Notes: generated from the letters alone by a model not told the origin. 64,000 nt of DNA from an uncultured bacterium (GCA_949300485.1 CASGEL010000005.1:24453-88452), one strand, 5' to 3'. Shown: positions 1 through 8,185, counted from the stretch's first letter. Numbers and translations: made by a program.

Positions 1-185
1 GCAGTTATACCTGCTCCGAGGACAAGACCTTTTACAGGGTTTGATGTCATTGTTTTTAAAATTCTTTCCAGTTTTCCCCCTGCAATTTTTTCTAACCCCA
101 ATGACATTATATATATTCCATATAAGAAAAAAGCTAAGCCTCCCAGCAATTGTAAAATGCAAAATATATCAAATTGTTGTTCCAT
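1..185 (-). CDS. Na+/phosphate cotransporter, 5' part only
   Basis: The gene starts at the ATG at 185 (complement), behind an AGGGA ribosome site, and runs off the left edge, so only about 61 residues are visible. They include a hydrophobic first helix with LLGGLAFFLYG, then GLEKIAGGKLE and TSNPVKGLVLGAGITA. This is the opening of NptA/PhoU-associated Na/Pi cotransporters, where the NP-KG-L-GA segment leads into the QSSSATT substrate motif (off window). It lies downstream of an antiporter and an OadG-like subunit on the same strand, separated from them by a terminator. Family call is firm; substrate is inferred. Confidence 0.8.
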   Translation of the reverse strand, partial: MEQQFDIFCILQLLGGLAFFLYGIYIMSLGLEKIAGGKLERILKTMTSNPVKGLVLGAGIT

Positions 186-212
186 ATTCTTATTCCCTTT
201 TTATGTATTTAC

Positions 213-253
213 TGAAAAAAGCAGATTATATATTTATACAACCTGCTTTTTCA
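213..253. terminator. Hairpin terminator after the antiporter gene
   Basis: TGAAAAAAGCAG and CTGCTTTTTCA form a stem around an 18-base AT loop just past the stop of the minus-strand antiporter. A T-run on either exit makes it usable in both directions. Confidence 0.6.
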
Positions 254-264
254 ATATTATGTTT

Positions 265-1584
265 TTATCTCAAAAATCTTAAGTAAATGTATGCTGTACT
301 TATAATTAGTGATATTGCAACTACTAAAACACCATATTTTAAAAATCTCATAAACGATATAGGGTGACCTTCTTTTATAGCATTTTCAGAGACAATAACA
401 TTTGCAGCTGCACCAATGATTGTCATATTGCCTCCAAGGCAAGCGCCTAAAGATAATGCCCACCATAGAGGGTATGTATAATCTGCACCCATTGCTTTTT
501 CTATTTCAACAAGCATAGGTGCCATAGTTGCAGTGTAAGGAATGTTATCAATGATCCCTGAAATAATTCCTGATGCCCAAAGAATAAGCATTGAGGTTGC
601 AGTTTGGCTCCCTTGAGTGACTTGAATTATCCATTCGGCCATAAGCTTTATACCTCCTGAAGCTTCAAGCCCACCGATTATGATAAATAAGCCGATAAAG
701 AAAAATATTGTATTCCATTCCACATCTCTTAATATATCTGTTGGTTTTTCAAATATTAATAAAATACTTGCTCCAAGCATTGCAACAACACTTGTTTCTA
801 TATGAAGTTTATCATGTAGAATAAACCCTAATATTACTAATAATAATATAGTAACGGATCTAATCATTAGATTTTTATCTGTAATAGTATGTGTATTGTC
901 TATTTTTGATATTTCATTCATTTTAGCTTCATCAGCTTTTAGTGATTTTTTGAAAATTAGAGCCAATACTGTAACGACAGTAAATAAGATTATACAAACG
1001 GCAGGAGTTAGTTCTTTAATAAAGTCCATAAAGCTTAATCCGCCAGCACTTCCAATAATTATATTAGGAGGATCTCCTATTAATGTTGCGGTACCGCCAA
1101 TGTTAGAAGCAAATACCTCTGTCAATAAATAAGGAACCGGATCTATATCTAATTTTTTTGCAATAACAAAGGTTATTGGCATTATTAAAATAACTGTTGT
1201 TACGTTATCCAAAAATGCGCTCACTACAGCTGTAAATACCCCTAATGTAAATAAGATTTTTATTGGATGGCCTTTTGTAAATTTTAAAAGTTCATTTGCC
1301 ATCCAGCTAAATACCCCACTTCTTGTTGTTATGGAAACGATAATCATCATTGAAACAAGTAAAAATATTACGTTAAAGTCTATAAAATTTACAAAGTAAT
1401 GAGGATCTAAAACTCCATCCAATGTTTTTGTTTGGCTGACTAAACCAAGAATTATAGTAATAGCACCGCCAAGTAGTGCGATTGTAACTTTTGGAATTCT
1501 TTCCAAAGCTATAAAAATATATGCCAAGATTAATAAGCCGGCAGATATCATTACACTGTGAGATGATATAAAATTACTTATCAT
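265..1584 (-). CDS. NhaD/ArsB-superfamily ion transporter (antiporter type)
   Basis: A 439-aa polytopic membrane protein of the ArsB/NhaD (ion transporter) superfamily, which includes Na+/H+ antiporters and arsenite carriers. Diagnostic stretches are FLDNVTTVILIMPITF, GGTATLIGDPPNIIIGSA and the mirrored second-half motif IDNIPYTATMAP. The start is ATG 1584 because GGAAGGAGGG sits just upstream; reading from further upstream adds nine unlikely residues. Its ATG overlaps the TGA of the OadG-like gene (ATGA), so the two are translationally coupled. A close paralogue lies at 47002-48336. With the sodium-linked neighbours, Na+/H+ exchange is the likeliest role, but arsenite or a dicarboxylate cannot be excluded. 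Confidence 0.85.
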   Translation of the reverse strand: MISNFISSHSVMISAGLLILAYIFIALERIPKVTIALLGGAITIILGLVSQTKTLDGVLDPHYFVNFIDFNVIFLLVSMMIIVSITTRSGVFSWMANELLKFTKGHPIKILFTLGVFTAVVSAFLDNVTTVILIMPITFVIAKKLDIDPVPYLLTEVFASNIGGTATLIGDPPNIIIGSAGGLSFMDFIKELTPAVCIILFTVVTVLALIFKKSLKADEAKMNEISKIDNTHTITDKNLMIRSVTILLLVILGFILHDKLHIETSVVAMLGASILLIFEKPTDILRDVEWNTIFFFIGLFIIIGGLEASGGIKLMAEWIIQVTQGSQTATSMLILWASGIISGIIDNIPYTATMAPMLVEIEKAMGADYTYPLWWALSLGACLGGNMTIIGAAANVIVSENAIKEGHPISFMRFLKYGVLVVAISLIISTAYIYLRFLR

Positions 1585-1829
1585 GCTGCCCTCCTTCCAG
1601 CTACAGCACATGCTATTGCAAGTGCTATTTCAGCATCATTGTTTGCTGGAGATTTCTTTTTAGAAGTATATTTATCTTCCTCAATTGCTTCAGGGAAATA
1701 TTTATTGGCAATTTTTATAATTTTGGAAGAAACGTTTACTACGCAAATCATGATAGTAAGGAAAAAATATACAACTCCCATGCCTATTATCATAAGAAGT
1801 ATTCCTGCCTTTAATAGTTCTAAATCCAT
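1581..1829 (-). CDS. OadG-like sodium-pump decarboxylase gamma subunit
   Basis: An 82-residue protein with one N-terminal helix (LLMIIGMGVVYFFLTIMICVV), a charged linker and the C-terminal IALAIACAVAGRR. The glycine-containing helix plus a terminal IA-A-A segment is the pattern of OadG, the small subunit that organises Na+-pumping biotin decarboxylases. The start at 1829 follows AGGAGA. No alpha (carboxyltransferase), beta or biotin-carrier gene is visible in the window; instead it is coupled to an antiporter gene. It may serve a decarboxylase encoded elsewhere, or have been recruited as an antiporter accessory. Confidence 0.65.
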   Translation of the reverse strand: MDLELLKAGILLMIIGMGVVYFFLTIMICVVNVSSKIIKIANKYFPEAIEEDKYTSKKKSPANNDAEIALAIACAVAGRRAA

Positions 1830-1942
1830 AATCTTTCTCCTATTTAATAACACATGTTTTGGACTGAATAATTCTTGCTTCAATATGTTATATTAAATTT
1901 ACAAAGTCCATATTTATATTCTTATTCTATCATAAATATGAT

Positions 1943-1979
1943 AAAACACGTATTATTCTCATAAAATAATACGTGTTTT
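1943..1979 (-). terminator. Strong hairpin terminator
   Basis: AAAACACGTATTATT and AATAATACGTGTTTT form a perfect 15-bp stem around a short loop, just after the stop of the 63-aa minus-strand gene and before the OadG-like gene. Confidence 0.75.
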
Positions 1980-2001
1980 GAATGGTAAAAGATTTATCAA
2001 A

Positions 2002-2193
2002 TTAATGTTTCGGGATACTTAAAAAAGGAATGAGGTATCCAACAAACATGCTTAGGATAAAAAGAATGATAAAAATCTTTGTAAAAATATTTTGAGTAGA
2101 TGGCTTTTCTATTGCAATTTCTTTGACAATAGCATCTGTTTCAATAATATTAGGGTCATTCGGATTTATTCCTATATTATTTCTTGTTAACAT
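2002..2193 (-). CDS. Small tail-anchored membrane protein, unknown function
   Basis: A 63-residue protein preceded by AAGGAGAAAATAAT, a good ribosome site. The first half is polar and rich in Asn, Ile and Pro; the second half is a single hydrophobic helix (IFIILFILSMFVGYLIPFL), so it is predicted to be tail-anchored. It has its own terminator downstream. I recognise no family. It may share a transcript with the 127-aa gene upstream, since both lie on the minus strand with about 65 bases between. Confidence 0.6.
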   Translation of the reverse strand: MLTRNNIGINPNDPNIIETDAIVKEIAIEKPSTQNIFTKIFIILFILSMFVGYLIPFLSIPKH

Positions 2194-2258
2194 ATTATTT
2201 TCTCCTTATATTTTTTATTAAAACTATTAAATAATTTTGTATAGTATAAATAAGTTTA

Positions 2259-2642
2259 TTAAGGAGCTCTTGTATAGATTTCATTTTCTAAAAGTAATGA
2301 TTTAGATTGATTTTCTGCTATAAAAAATTTATATTTATTGTTTGGTATTAAAGTGTGGTTTATCAAACTGTTTGGTAAAGGCAGATCTTCTCCAGGAGTA
2401 TCAAATGAAATTATTTTTTTCAATAATTTTATTTGGGTCAAGTTTGATTTTAAATTGTCTGTTTCTATGTTTATCCCAAGAATGGAGGCTCCTGTATTAA
2501 TGCGACAATTTGTTGCTGCAATATCAATATAATTACAGTTAGGTTGTTTTAAAGTTTTATAACCCAAGTAGTATGTAGTTCCTCCGCAAAAGGTAACAGC
2601 CAAGGATACAAATATAAGAAAAAGATTTAAATATTTTTTCAT
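2259..2642 (-). CDS. Secreted or membrane-anchored protein, unknown function
   Basis: A 127-residue protein with an N-terminal hydrophobic segment (FLIFVSLAVTFCGGTTYYLGY) that could be a signal anchor, then a polar domain with two cysteines (NCNYIDIAATNC) that could form a disulfide outside the cytoplasm. No ribosome site precedes the ATG; instead TATAAT lies exactly six bases upstream, so the mRNA is probably leaderless. No family recognised. Confidence 0.6.
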   Translation of the reverse strand: MKKYLNLFLIFVSLAVTFCGGTTYYLGYKTLKQPNCNYIDIAATNCRINTGASILGINIETDNLKSNLTQIKLLKKIISFDTPGEDLPLPNSLINHTLIPNNKYKFFIAENQSKSLLLENEIYTRAP

Positions 2643-2648
2643 ACTAAG

Positions 2649-2654
2649 ATTATA
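2649..2654 (-). promoter_or_regulatory. -10 box placed for a leaderless start
   Basis: TATAAT on the minus strand, six bases (CTTAGT) before the ATG at 2642. No good -35 is visible at 17-18 bases. The spacing matches the other leaderless candidates in this window. Confidence 0.5.
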
Positions 2655-2739
2655 ATCTTGAATTCTAAAAATTTTGTTTCTCTTTATTATTTATTAATTA
2701 TTTGAGGTAGATTTTGTTTGTAATATAATTTATATATAT

Positions 2740-2821
2740 GTCGAAGTGGCGGAATTGGTAGACGCGCACGATTCAGGTTCGTGTGGTTAACGCCTTGAGG
2801 GTTCGAGTCCCTTCTTCGACA
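2740..2821 (+). tRNA. tRNA-Leu (CAG)
   Basis: A full cloverleaf: acceptor GTCGAAG/CTTCGAC, D-arm GGCGGAATTGGTAGACGC, anticodon stem CACGA/TCGTG with loop TTCAGGT (anticodon CAG, reads CUG), a long class II variable arm, and T-arm GGGTTCGAGTCCC. The discriminator base is A, as expected for leucine. CCA is not encoded. A strong terminator follows at once. Confidence 0.95.
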
Positions 2822-2859
2822 ATTAAAAAGAGGATAACATTTGTTATCCTCTTTTTAAT
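2822..2859 (+). terminator. Terminator of tRNA-Leu
   Basis: ATTAAAAAGAGGATAACA pairs with TGTTATCCTCTTTTTAAT across a minimal loop, directly after the tRNA, with T-runs in both directions. A similar hairpin recurs at 3040-3073. Confidence 0.85.
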
Positions 2860-3039
2860 ATGCTCAAGTGGTGAGGGCATTAATCCGTATATGGCGGGTT
2901 GCGGATTTTACGTAAGAGTGGAGTCGAGCAAAGCGAGCGAACTTGAGTAAGTGAGGGCAAAATTTGCTGCAACGTTATGGAGCAAATTACTTGTCCGAGA
3001 AACAGTAAAATCCAAGACAAGTCCCGCTTACGACACCAT
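2860..3039. other. Structured, GC-richer non-coding element between two terminators
   Basis: About 180 bases with no convincing gene, visibly richer in G and C than the flanks. It carries nested complementarity: GGATTTTAC (2903-2911) with GTAAAATCC (3005-3013), GCGGG (2894-2898) with CCCGC (3023-3027), AATTTGCT (2961) with AGCAAATT (2981), ACTTGTC (2989) with GACAAGT (3016), and CTCAAGT (2863) with ACTTGAG (2941). GTGAGGGCA occurs twice (2871, 2951). CGAGCAAAGCGAG (2925-2937) recurs on the other strand in the repeat cluster at 8549-8561. It could be a mobile non-coding element, a decayed RNA gene or a structured RNA. Confidence 0.5.
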
Positions 3040-3073
3040 AAAAAAGACGATGATATTTGTTATCGTCTTTTTT
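3040..3073. terminator. Second hairpin terminator, similar to the tRNA-Leu one
   Basis: AAAAAAGACGAT and ATCGTCTTTTTT flank a short AT loop. The loop side (ATTTGTTATC) matches the tRNA-Leu terminator. It also sits just past the stop of the minus-strand gene at 3089 and can serve it. Confidence 0.75.
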
Positions 3074-3088
3074 AATTTGTTATCAATT

Positions 3089-3403
3089 TTATTTTACAAG
3101 TTTTACAGAATTTAGTTCTGATAATGATTTTACTTCAATAATGTGTCTAGGTAACTTTTCAAAATCAGATCTTATATTCTGTTGAATGTATTTACATGCT
3201 TTAATGCAACTACCATCACCTACGACATCAAAATTTCGGCTCTCCCGGAAAACATTAAATAAAGTTACTTCTTTTCCCAATCTTTCTTTTTCAGAAACAT
3301 AATATTCCAACCCTAACACCAGTCGCATATTATAATATTCCAGCGTAGAGTCTTTCATAATTCTTACAAGTTTAGTATAAATATTCGTATCTATCTTTGA
3401 CAC
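3089..3403 (-). CDS. Hypothetical protein
   Basis: A 104-aa open frame with a GTG start at 3403 and only a weak ribosome site (TTGGA); an ATG 15 codons in is an alternative start. It looks soluble and mixed alpha/beta (MRLVLGLEYYVSEKERLGKEVTLFN), with no signal or membrane segment. A bidirectional terminator follows. No family recognised, and the frame could be fortuitous, although its length without stops in AT-rich DNA is in its favour. Confidence 0.4.
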   Translation of the reverse strand: MSKIDTNIYTKLVRIMKDSTLEYYNMRLVLGLEYYVSEKERLGKEVTLFNVFRESRNFDVVGDGSCIKACKYIQQNIRSDFEKLPRHIIEVKSLSELNSVKLVK

Positions 3404-3528
3404 TCCAATGTGTGATCTGTTATAATCCAGTTAAAATATTATGAATTATAACTATTCCACTTGATTTAGGATGTATTTTGTTGATTTTTTAAAAGAGCAC
3501 ATATGCAGTAAAATTTAAGGAGATAATT

Positions 3529-4449
3529 ATGTTTAATAATGATAGTCAAAATCATTCTATTAGAAATATTATTGTAGCTACAATTCTGTTTGTTTTATAT
3601 ATAGTATTTGTAGCTTTTCCATTTTTTGCAGCTACTTCTCCTCAAACTGAAGCATCACTCGAATGGGCATATAATTATGCTCCGATACATTATGCTATGA
3701 TATATTTTCCAGCATTTGCAATTTATGTATATTCAATTTTGAAAAACATATTGGCTGTAAGATATATAAGAAGTTTAATATATCCGATAGTTTTCATCAT
3801 TTTGTTTGTCGCCGTTCATATGGTATTTTTTGTATTTAGTGCGGTTATCTTATGGTTTGCAATTATAACTATTCCAGTTGGTTTTATAGTTTTGGTCGCA
3901 ATAGAGATGTTAGCAATATATTTTGATATTAAGGATCGTAAACAAAATGGAGAAATCAATTTTAGCAAGAATTCTGATTTTCAAATGGTGTTAGATATCC
4001 TAGGTAAGTTTGTTATTCCTCTTTTATTGTTTGGAATATGTCTTCTCTGTGCAATAATGACAGTATTTATGCCTAAAATGATATTGCAAGCAGAACAAGA
4101 ACGTGCATTGCAATGTGAAAGAAATAAACACGTTATACAAACAGCTCTAAACAATCTAAATATTGACATTAATAATGCATCATATGAAGAAATATCTGCT
4201 CAATTTCAAAAAGAATTTTCAAAGAATGACATTTATGAACCTTTATTAGGTAAAAAATATGATAAAGTTGAAGCAAATACTGGTGATTATTTTTCAGAAT
4301 TTCAATTTTCTACAAAAGACCAAGACAGTATTCATGTGGAAGATATTTATACGTTTGAAAAGAAAAATGAACATAACGAGTACAATATTTGGACAACAAT
4401 GGCATGTAAAATATTAATTAATGAAAATGGTAAATTTGTTAATAATTAG
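3529..4449 (+). CDS. Multi-pass membrane protein, unknown function
   Basis: A 306-aa protein with ribosome site AAGGAG. The first 190 residues hold about five hydrophobic helices (for example IIVATILFVLYIVFVAFPFF and MVFFVFSAVILWFAIITIPVGF). A C-terminal soluble part of about 115 residues is charged and Asn/Lys-rich. It is followed 46 bases later by a DUF805-like membrane gene, probably the same transcript. No family recognised. Confidence 0.7.
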   Translation: MFNNDSQNHSIRNIIVATILFVLYIVFVAFPFFAATSPQTEASLEWAYNYAPIHYAMIYFPAFAIYVYSILKNILAVRYIRSLIYPIVFIILFVAVHMVFFVFSAVILWFAIITIPVGFIVLVAIEMLAIYFDIKDRKQNGEINFSKNSDFQMVLDILGKFVIPLLLFGICLLCAIMTVFMPKMILQAEQERALQCERNKHVIQTALNNLNIDINNASYEEISAQFQKEFSKNDIYEPLLGKKYDKVEANTGDYFSEFQFSTKDQDSIHVEDIYTFEKKNEHNEYNIWTTMACKILINENGKFVNN

Positions 4450-4495
4450 TATTACCTGATTTTTGTCAAATTGCCATTTTTCGTGGAGTTATTAA

Positions 4496-4984
4496 ATGGG
4501 TAAAATTTTTAGTTATTATTTAAACGCTTTTAAGAATTCTTTCGATTTTAAAACTGGTGCAGAAAGAAGTGAATTAAACTGGTTTATGGCTTTTGGGTTT
4601 GTATTATGGTGTATTGCATCTGTTGTAATTATGGGAATATGTTTGATATCTGTTATATTGAGTCCGCCTTCCGCAAGTATGCAGGTATTTGATATTTTTA
4701 TGAGTTTGGGATTTTTATATATGCTCATTCATTTTATCCCGTTATTTTCACTCATAAAACGCAGATTTAACAAGGTATTTCCGGATAGATCAGTTTTATT
4801 ATTTTCAGGGTTTTCTATTTTATGGATATTTCAAATATTATTAACATTATGGATGTACATCACAATAAGACTTATACCTATTGAAAACTTAAATGCTATC
4901 TTTATTATTCCGCTGGGAGTGTTGAATAATTTTTGCAGTATTCTAGTTGTTTTGTCAATAATATTTTTAATGGTTAAAAAGTAA
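4496..4984 (+). CDS. DUF805-like membrane protein
   Basis: A 162-residue protein with four predicted helices. The opening (FKNSFDFKTGAERSELNWFM, then a helix) and the mid-protein basic IKRRFN segment between helices match the layout of DUF805 proteins, which begin with a short F-x-G-x-x-SR-x-E segment and have a conserved arginine loop. Their function is unknown. Two other proteins here (15351-15791 and the N-terminus of 19633-20886) look like relatives. GTGGAG precedes the ATG. Confidence 0.65.
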   Translation: MGKIFSYYLNAFKNSFDFKTGAERSELNWFMAFGFVLWCIASVVIMGICLISVILSPPSASMQVFDIFMSLGFLYMLIHFIPLFSLIKRRFNKVFPDRSVLLFSGFSILWIFQILLTLWMYITIRLIPIENLNAIFIIPLGVLNNFCSILVVLSIIFLMVKK

Positions 4985-5000
4985 AATAAAAATAGCACTT

Positions 5001-6986
5001 TTAGGCTAAATTGTTAAATGTGGAGTTTTGAATAGATATTTGAGTTTTATTTTTATGCTGTTTATTTATATATATACCTGAACCGGCTCCTGCAAGTACA
5101 AAAATTCCTGTAACCCATGGCCATTTTTTAGCAGATTTTTTAATTGTTTTTACAGAATGTTCTGATGTTTGTACTGCTGTTTCTATAGTTGCTCCAGTAG
5201 GCAAATTATCTTTTGTTATTTCTGAGGCTTTTTTAATATTAGGGTTAAGTTCTTCTGGTTCTAATAGTATATCTCTGTATTTGATAATTTTTTGGTATAA
5301 ATCATTTCGCTTTTGGTCAAGTCCCATTAATCTAAATAATCTTTCAAAACTATCCATTATATTAAATCCAAAACCTTCTTTTAGACTATTTTGAAATGCT
5401 GTTTTATAGTCGTATGGAATTTTATAGGCATAGTTTTTCCTAGGATGTACTGTAGTATTAAATCCTTGCATATCAAATCTTTCTTCTCTGCCAAAGACAT
5501 CCATATAGAACATTTGCATATTTTTAGATCTCATTGGTTCTGCCCATTTTACTTTTGCAAATTCAATCGGATTTTGTAATGTTTCTTCAGGCATATGGAA
5601 AATCTTTGCTAGAGCTCTTACTGCTGATTGTTTATGGGCTGATTCAATTATTTTGCCATCTGGCAGTAATATTTTTTCAGATATGTCTTTTGCTATTTGT
5701 TTTAATGGCTGTGGATCATGATTTCCTGTTCCGAGTACATATTCATCAGGAGACCATCCTCTTTGCAAGTATGCACTGTTCATTCCCCAGCCAAGATTAT
5801 CGTCCCAATGCATATATGTTGTGCCGAGAATTTTTACGCGTCCTTTTGTTGCATCAATTTGGTCAGAGGAATTAGGTTTGAAAAATGTAAAAGTTTCAGG
5901 GTCAGCATCAAGTTCGTACATTAAATTATGCAGATCAAAATCTTCTCCTTTTATTTCTTTTACCGAATTTTCTATGAATTTAAGTACAGTATCTCCTAAA
6001 TATTTTTTATTTTCAGGCAGAATTTTCTTTTCTCCTTTAGGAGTAACTACAGGTGCGATATATGCCCATCCTACATCGAAACGAATTGCATCATATCGTT
6101 TAGCATATAGCTGAACTTTTCTTTTTAATAGTTTTGCAGCATCACTATTTGGATCCGTTATAGAATCATAATCTAATGCAGGGAGATGCCAGCTTGGATC
6201 TCCTATAAAGTGGTCTTTTTTAAATGCCTTAGGGAAAGCATTTACTTCATCTCGGGAAAACCCGATCAAACAGTCCCCACAAAGTTTTACACCTATATCG
6301 TTTAGTTGTTTTTTCCCTATTTTCAAGTGTTCCTCAGCTAAAAACTGTTTAAATTTAAAAAAATCCAAATCAGGTTCATTTGTTCTTGGTATCTCAAGCC
6401 AATCCGAGTTTTCATTAATAAATTGTATATATTTTACTTTTAGAGGAGATTCTTGTGTTAAATTTTTAAATCTTTTATGTGCAATTTTTAAAACTTTATT
6501 CTGTTCCCCGTCATTGTCCATAACATTTTTGTAATTTACCAAATAATCTTTTTCTGAAGATGTGTTAGCCTTAACAATTTGATTAAATTCTTCAGTTGTT
6601 AATAGGTGTTCAAATTCATCTGTAGTTAATAATTCAGGATTTATCTGGTGATTTCCTAGTGATAAGGCTGAGCCTGCATATGCGCAATATAAGCCGTTAC
6701 AAGATGCAACCTGTCCTTGAGGAAGCACTTCTACCATATTATATCCAAGATAGGGTTTCATATACTTGAAAAATTCTAAGGATTCTTGTGATGATAAATT
6801 CCCAACACCTGTATTTTTGCCTGGCGATTGTGGCAGGCATGCATCATGAACAATAAATATGGATTTTCCAGTTTGTGTGGTTAACGATTTACACTCTTCT
6901 CTTAGATGATTAAAATCTTCAAGTTCTTGCCCTGAGTGTAATGATCGACCAAAGGATATATTATTGTTAATTGCAGAAATTTTCAT
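5001..6986 (-). CDS. GH77-like 4-alpha-glucanotransferase homologue with C-terminal membrane anchor
   Basis: A 661-aa protein. The order of motifs follows glycoside hydrolase family 77 (MalQ/amylomaltase): HDACLPQSPGKNTGVGNL and MVEVLPQGQV near the N-terminus, RFDVGWAY (around 300, where MalQ has its nucleophile in RIDHF), YELDAD (around 357, the acid/base Glu site) and GTGNHDPQP (around 421, where MalQ has THDN). All three catalytic acids seem to be kept in unusual contexts. A single helix (WVTGIFVLAGAGSGIYI) lies near residue 625, unlike cytosolic MalQ. The N-terminus has the lineage-type motif ISFGR. Glucan transfer is plausible; substrate unknown. No ribosome site is visible. Confidence 0.65.
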   Translation of the reverse strand: MKISAINNNISFGRSLHSGQELEDFNHLREECKSLTTQTGKSIFIVHDACLPQSPGKNTGVGNLSSQESLEFFKYMKPYLGYNMVEVLPQGQVASCNGLYCAYAGSALSLGNHQINPELLTTDEFEHLLTTEEFNQIVKANTSSEKDYLVNYKNVMDNDGEQNKVLKIAHKRFKNLTQESPLKVKYIQFINENSDWLEIPRTNEPDLDFFKFKQFLAEEHLKIGKKQLNDIGVKLCGDCLIGFSRDEVNAFPKAFKKDHFIGDPSWHLPALDYDSITDPNSDAAKLLKRKVQLYAKRYDAIRFDVGWAYIAPVVTPKGEKKILPENKKYLGDTVLKFIENSVKEIKGEDFDLHNLMYELDADPETFTFFKPNSSDQIDATKGRVKILGTTYMHWDDNLGWGMNSAYLQRGWSPDEYVLGTGNHDPQPLKQIAKDISEKILLPDGKIIESAHKQSAVRALAKIFHMPEETLQNPIEFAKVKWAEPMRSKNMQMFYMDVFGREERFDMQGFNTTVHPRKNYAYKIPYDYKTAFQNSLKEGFGFNIMDSFERLFRLMGLDQKRNDLYQKIIKYRDILLEPEELNPNIKKASEITKDNLPTGATIETAVQTSEHSVKTIKKSAKKWPWVTGIFVLAGAGSGIYINKQHKNKTQISIQNSTFNNLA

Positions 6987-6990
6987 ATAG

Positions 6991-7023
6991 ATTATTAAAA
7001 CCTGAAAAATAAATATTTGTCAA
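6991..7023 (-). promoter_or_regulatory. Possible promoter of the GH77-like gene
   Basis: On the minus strand a perfect TTGACA (7023-7018) is followed by TTTTAATAAT close to the ATG at 6986. The spacer is 18-20 bases depending on which -10 is taken. With no ribosome site, a very short or absent leader is likely. Confidence 0.4.
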
Positions 7024-7146
7024 TCTCAAATGTATTATTTGTTAACTTTTTCGTGTTTAATAAATTTTTATGATTTATTTTCAAATATGAACATTTAATT
7101 GTAAAAATCGTTATATTATCAGGTGAAGCTTTAGTAGGAATTATAT

Positions 7147-7653
7147 ATGAAAAAGAAATTTTTTATATTATTTGTTAGTTTTATATTATTAGGGCAGATA
7201 AGTTATGCTGCTCCATCTCATATAGGACCCGGGCCAGGCAGCAGACCTATGGTGCATGCTGCAAATTATAGAGGAGGTATGAGAGGGCCTGCCGGTATGC
7301 ATAGGCCGCCTTCACATCCTCCTGTTCATATGGGAATTCGTCCAATACCGCATCCAAGACCGCCTATGCATCATATTATGGCTCGTCCTCCATTACCGCC
7401 TCCGGTTATTCGTCCATTTAGACCTGTTCCTATCTTCAGGCCATATTTCTATTCTTCTATATATTATCCTTATACTTATTATTCAACAACTTATTATCCT
7501 GTTTCTAATTATATTGATGAGGATGTTGTTCCGGTATCTCCAGAAGTTAATACCATAGTCGTTCGGGATAATTATGCAGGAATTAATACGGCAGCTAATA
7601 TTTTAAATGCAGCTGCGAATGTAGCGAGTACAATAAGATTTTTAACGTGGTAA
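7147..7653 (+). CDS. Secreted Pro/His/Gly/Tyr-rich protein
   Basis: A 168-residue protein with a classic signal peptide (MKKKFFILFVSFILLGQISYA, cleavage near AAPS). The mature part is low-complexity: a Gly/Pro/His/Met-rich stretch (HPPVHMGIRPIPHPRPPMHH) and a Tyr-rich block (YSSIYYPYTYYSTTYYP), ending in an Ala/Asn-rich amphipathic tail. His and Met clusters suggest metal binding, but that is inference; an envelope or matrix structural role is equally possible. Ribosome site AGGA precedes the ATG. Confidence 0.7.
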   Translation: MKKKFFILFVSFILLGQISYAAPSHIGPGPGSRPMVHAANYRGGMRGPAGMHRPPSHPPVHMGIRPIPHPRPPMHHIMARPPLPPPVIRPFRPVPIFRPYFYSSIYYPYTYYSTTYYPVSNYIDEDVVPVSPEVNTIVVRDNYAGINTAANILNAAANVASTIRFLTW

Positions 7654-7687
7654 TGAAAAAGATTAATCTCCGAATAGCTGGGAGACC

Positions 7688-7715
7688 AAACAGCAGCGAC
7701 ATTGTCGCTGCTGTT
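7688..7715 (+). terminator. Hairpin, likely terminator
   Basis: CAGCAGCGAC-ATT-GTCGCTGCTG forms a 10-bp GC-rich stem with a 3-base loop, 35 bases past the stop of the secreted protein and between convergent genes. The T-run after it is broken (TTCTGGATTTTATT), so intrinsic termination is probable but not ideal. Confidence 0.55.
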
Positions 7716-7738
7716 CTGGATTTTATTGATTAGATTTT

Positions 7739-8185
7739 TTATGCTTCTGCTTTCTCTGCGGAATAAGGACTTTGTTTGAATTGGTTATAAACATTTATAT
7801 ATTCTTTGCTTTTATCAGGTTCTTGCATTTGTGCGTATTTTTCAGCTCTTGCTTTTGCATTTTGCGGATCTATTTTGTTTACCATAAAAGTATATGTGCT
7901 TAGGTCTGCGTTATCGTTTTTAGAAATTGGAGTATTTACTTTTTGGATATTTATTCCATATTTTGCTATTATTGCCTGATATTCTTTTTCTTTTGAATCT
8001 TCAACTTTTACCAAGATTCCGTCTTTTGTAACCTGCATATCTTCAGGTTTTGCAAATTTTGCGGTTTCCTTTCCTATTTGGCGCATTGTTTCATTGGATT
8101 CTTTTCCGGATTTTTGAAGTTCTGTATATGGAATTAACATAGTTCCTTTAAATGCCGGGTTCATTGGGTTTACTGATAGATTCAT
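7739..8185 (-). CDS. F-x-G motif protein, unknown function
   Basis: A 148-residue soluble protein with ribosome site AAGGAGG. The N-terminus reads MNLSVNPMNPAFKGT, a short leader ending in a P-x-F-K-G motif that recurs in other proteins of this window (37538, 38398, 5001). The rest is charged and mixed alpha/beta (VTKDGILVKVEDSKEKEYQ), with Gln/Lys-rich helices at the end and no membrane segment. No enzymatic motif recognised; I believe it is a lineage-specific family. Confidence 0.65.
   Translation of the reverse strand: MNLSVNPMNPAFKGTMLIPYTELQKSGKESNETMRQIGKETAKFAKPEDMQVTKDGILVKVEDSKEKEYQAIIAKYGINIQKVNTPISKNDNADLSTYTFMVNKIDPQNAKARAEKYAQMQEPDKSKEYINVYNQFKQSPYSAEKAEA

Noticed and set aside
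41..286. 81-codon plus-strand frame at the left edge
   Set aside because: Antisense to the start of the Na/Pi cotransporter gene and across a terminator; low-complexity Phe/Leu composition.
5391..6114. Several overlapping plus-strand frames of 60-110 codons
   Set aside because: All are antisense to the GH77-like gene, lack ribosome sites, and have no recognisable sequence.
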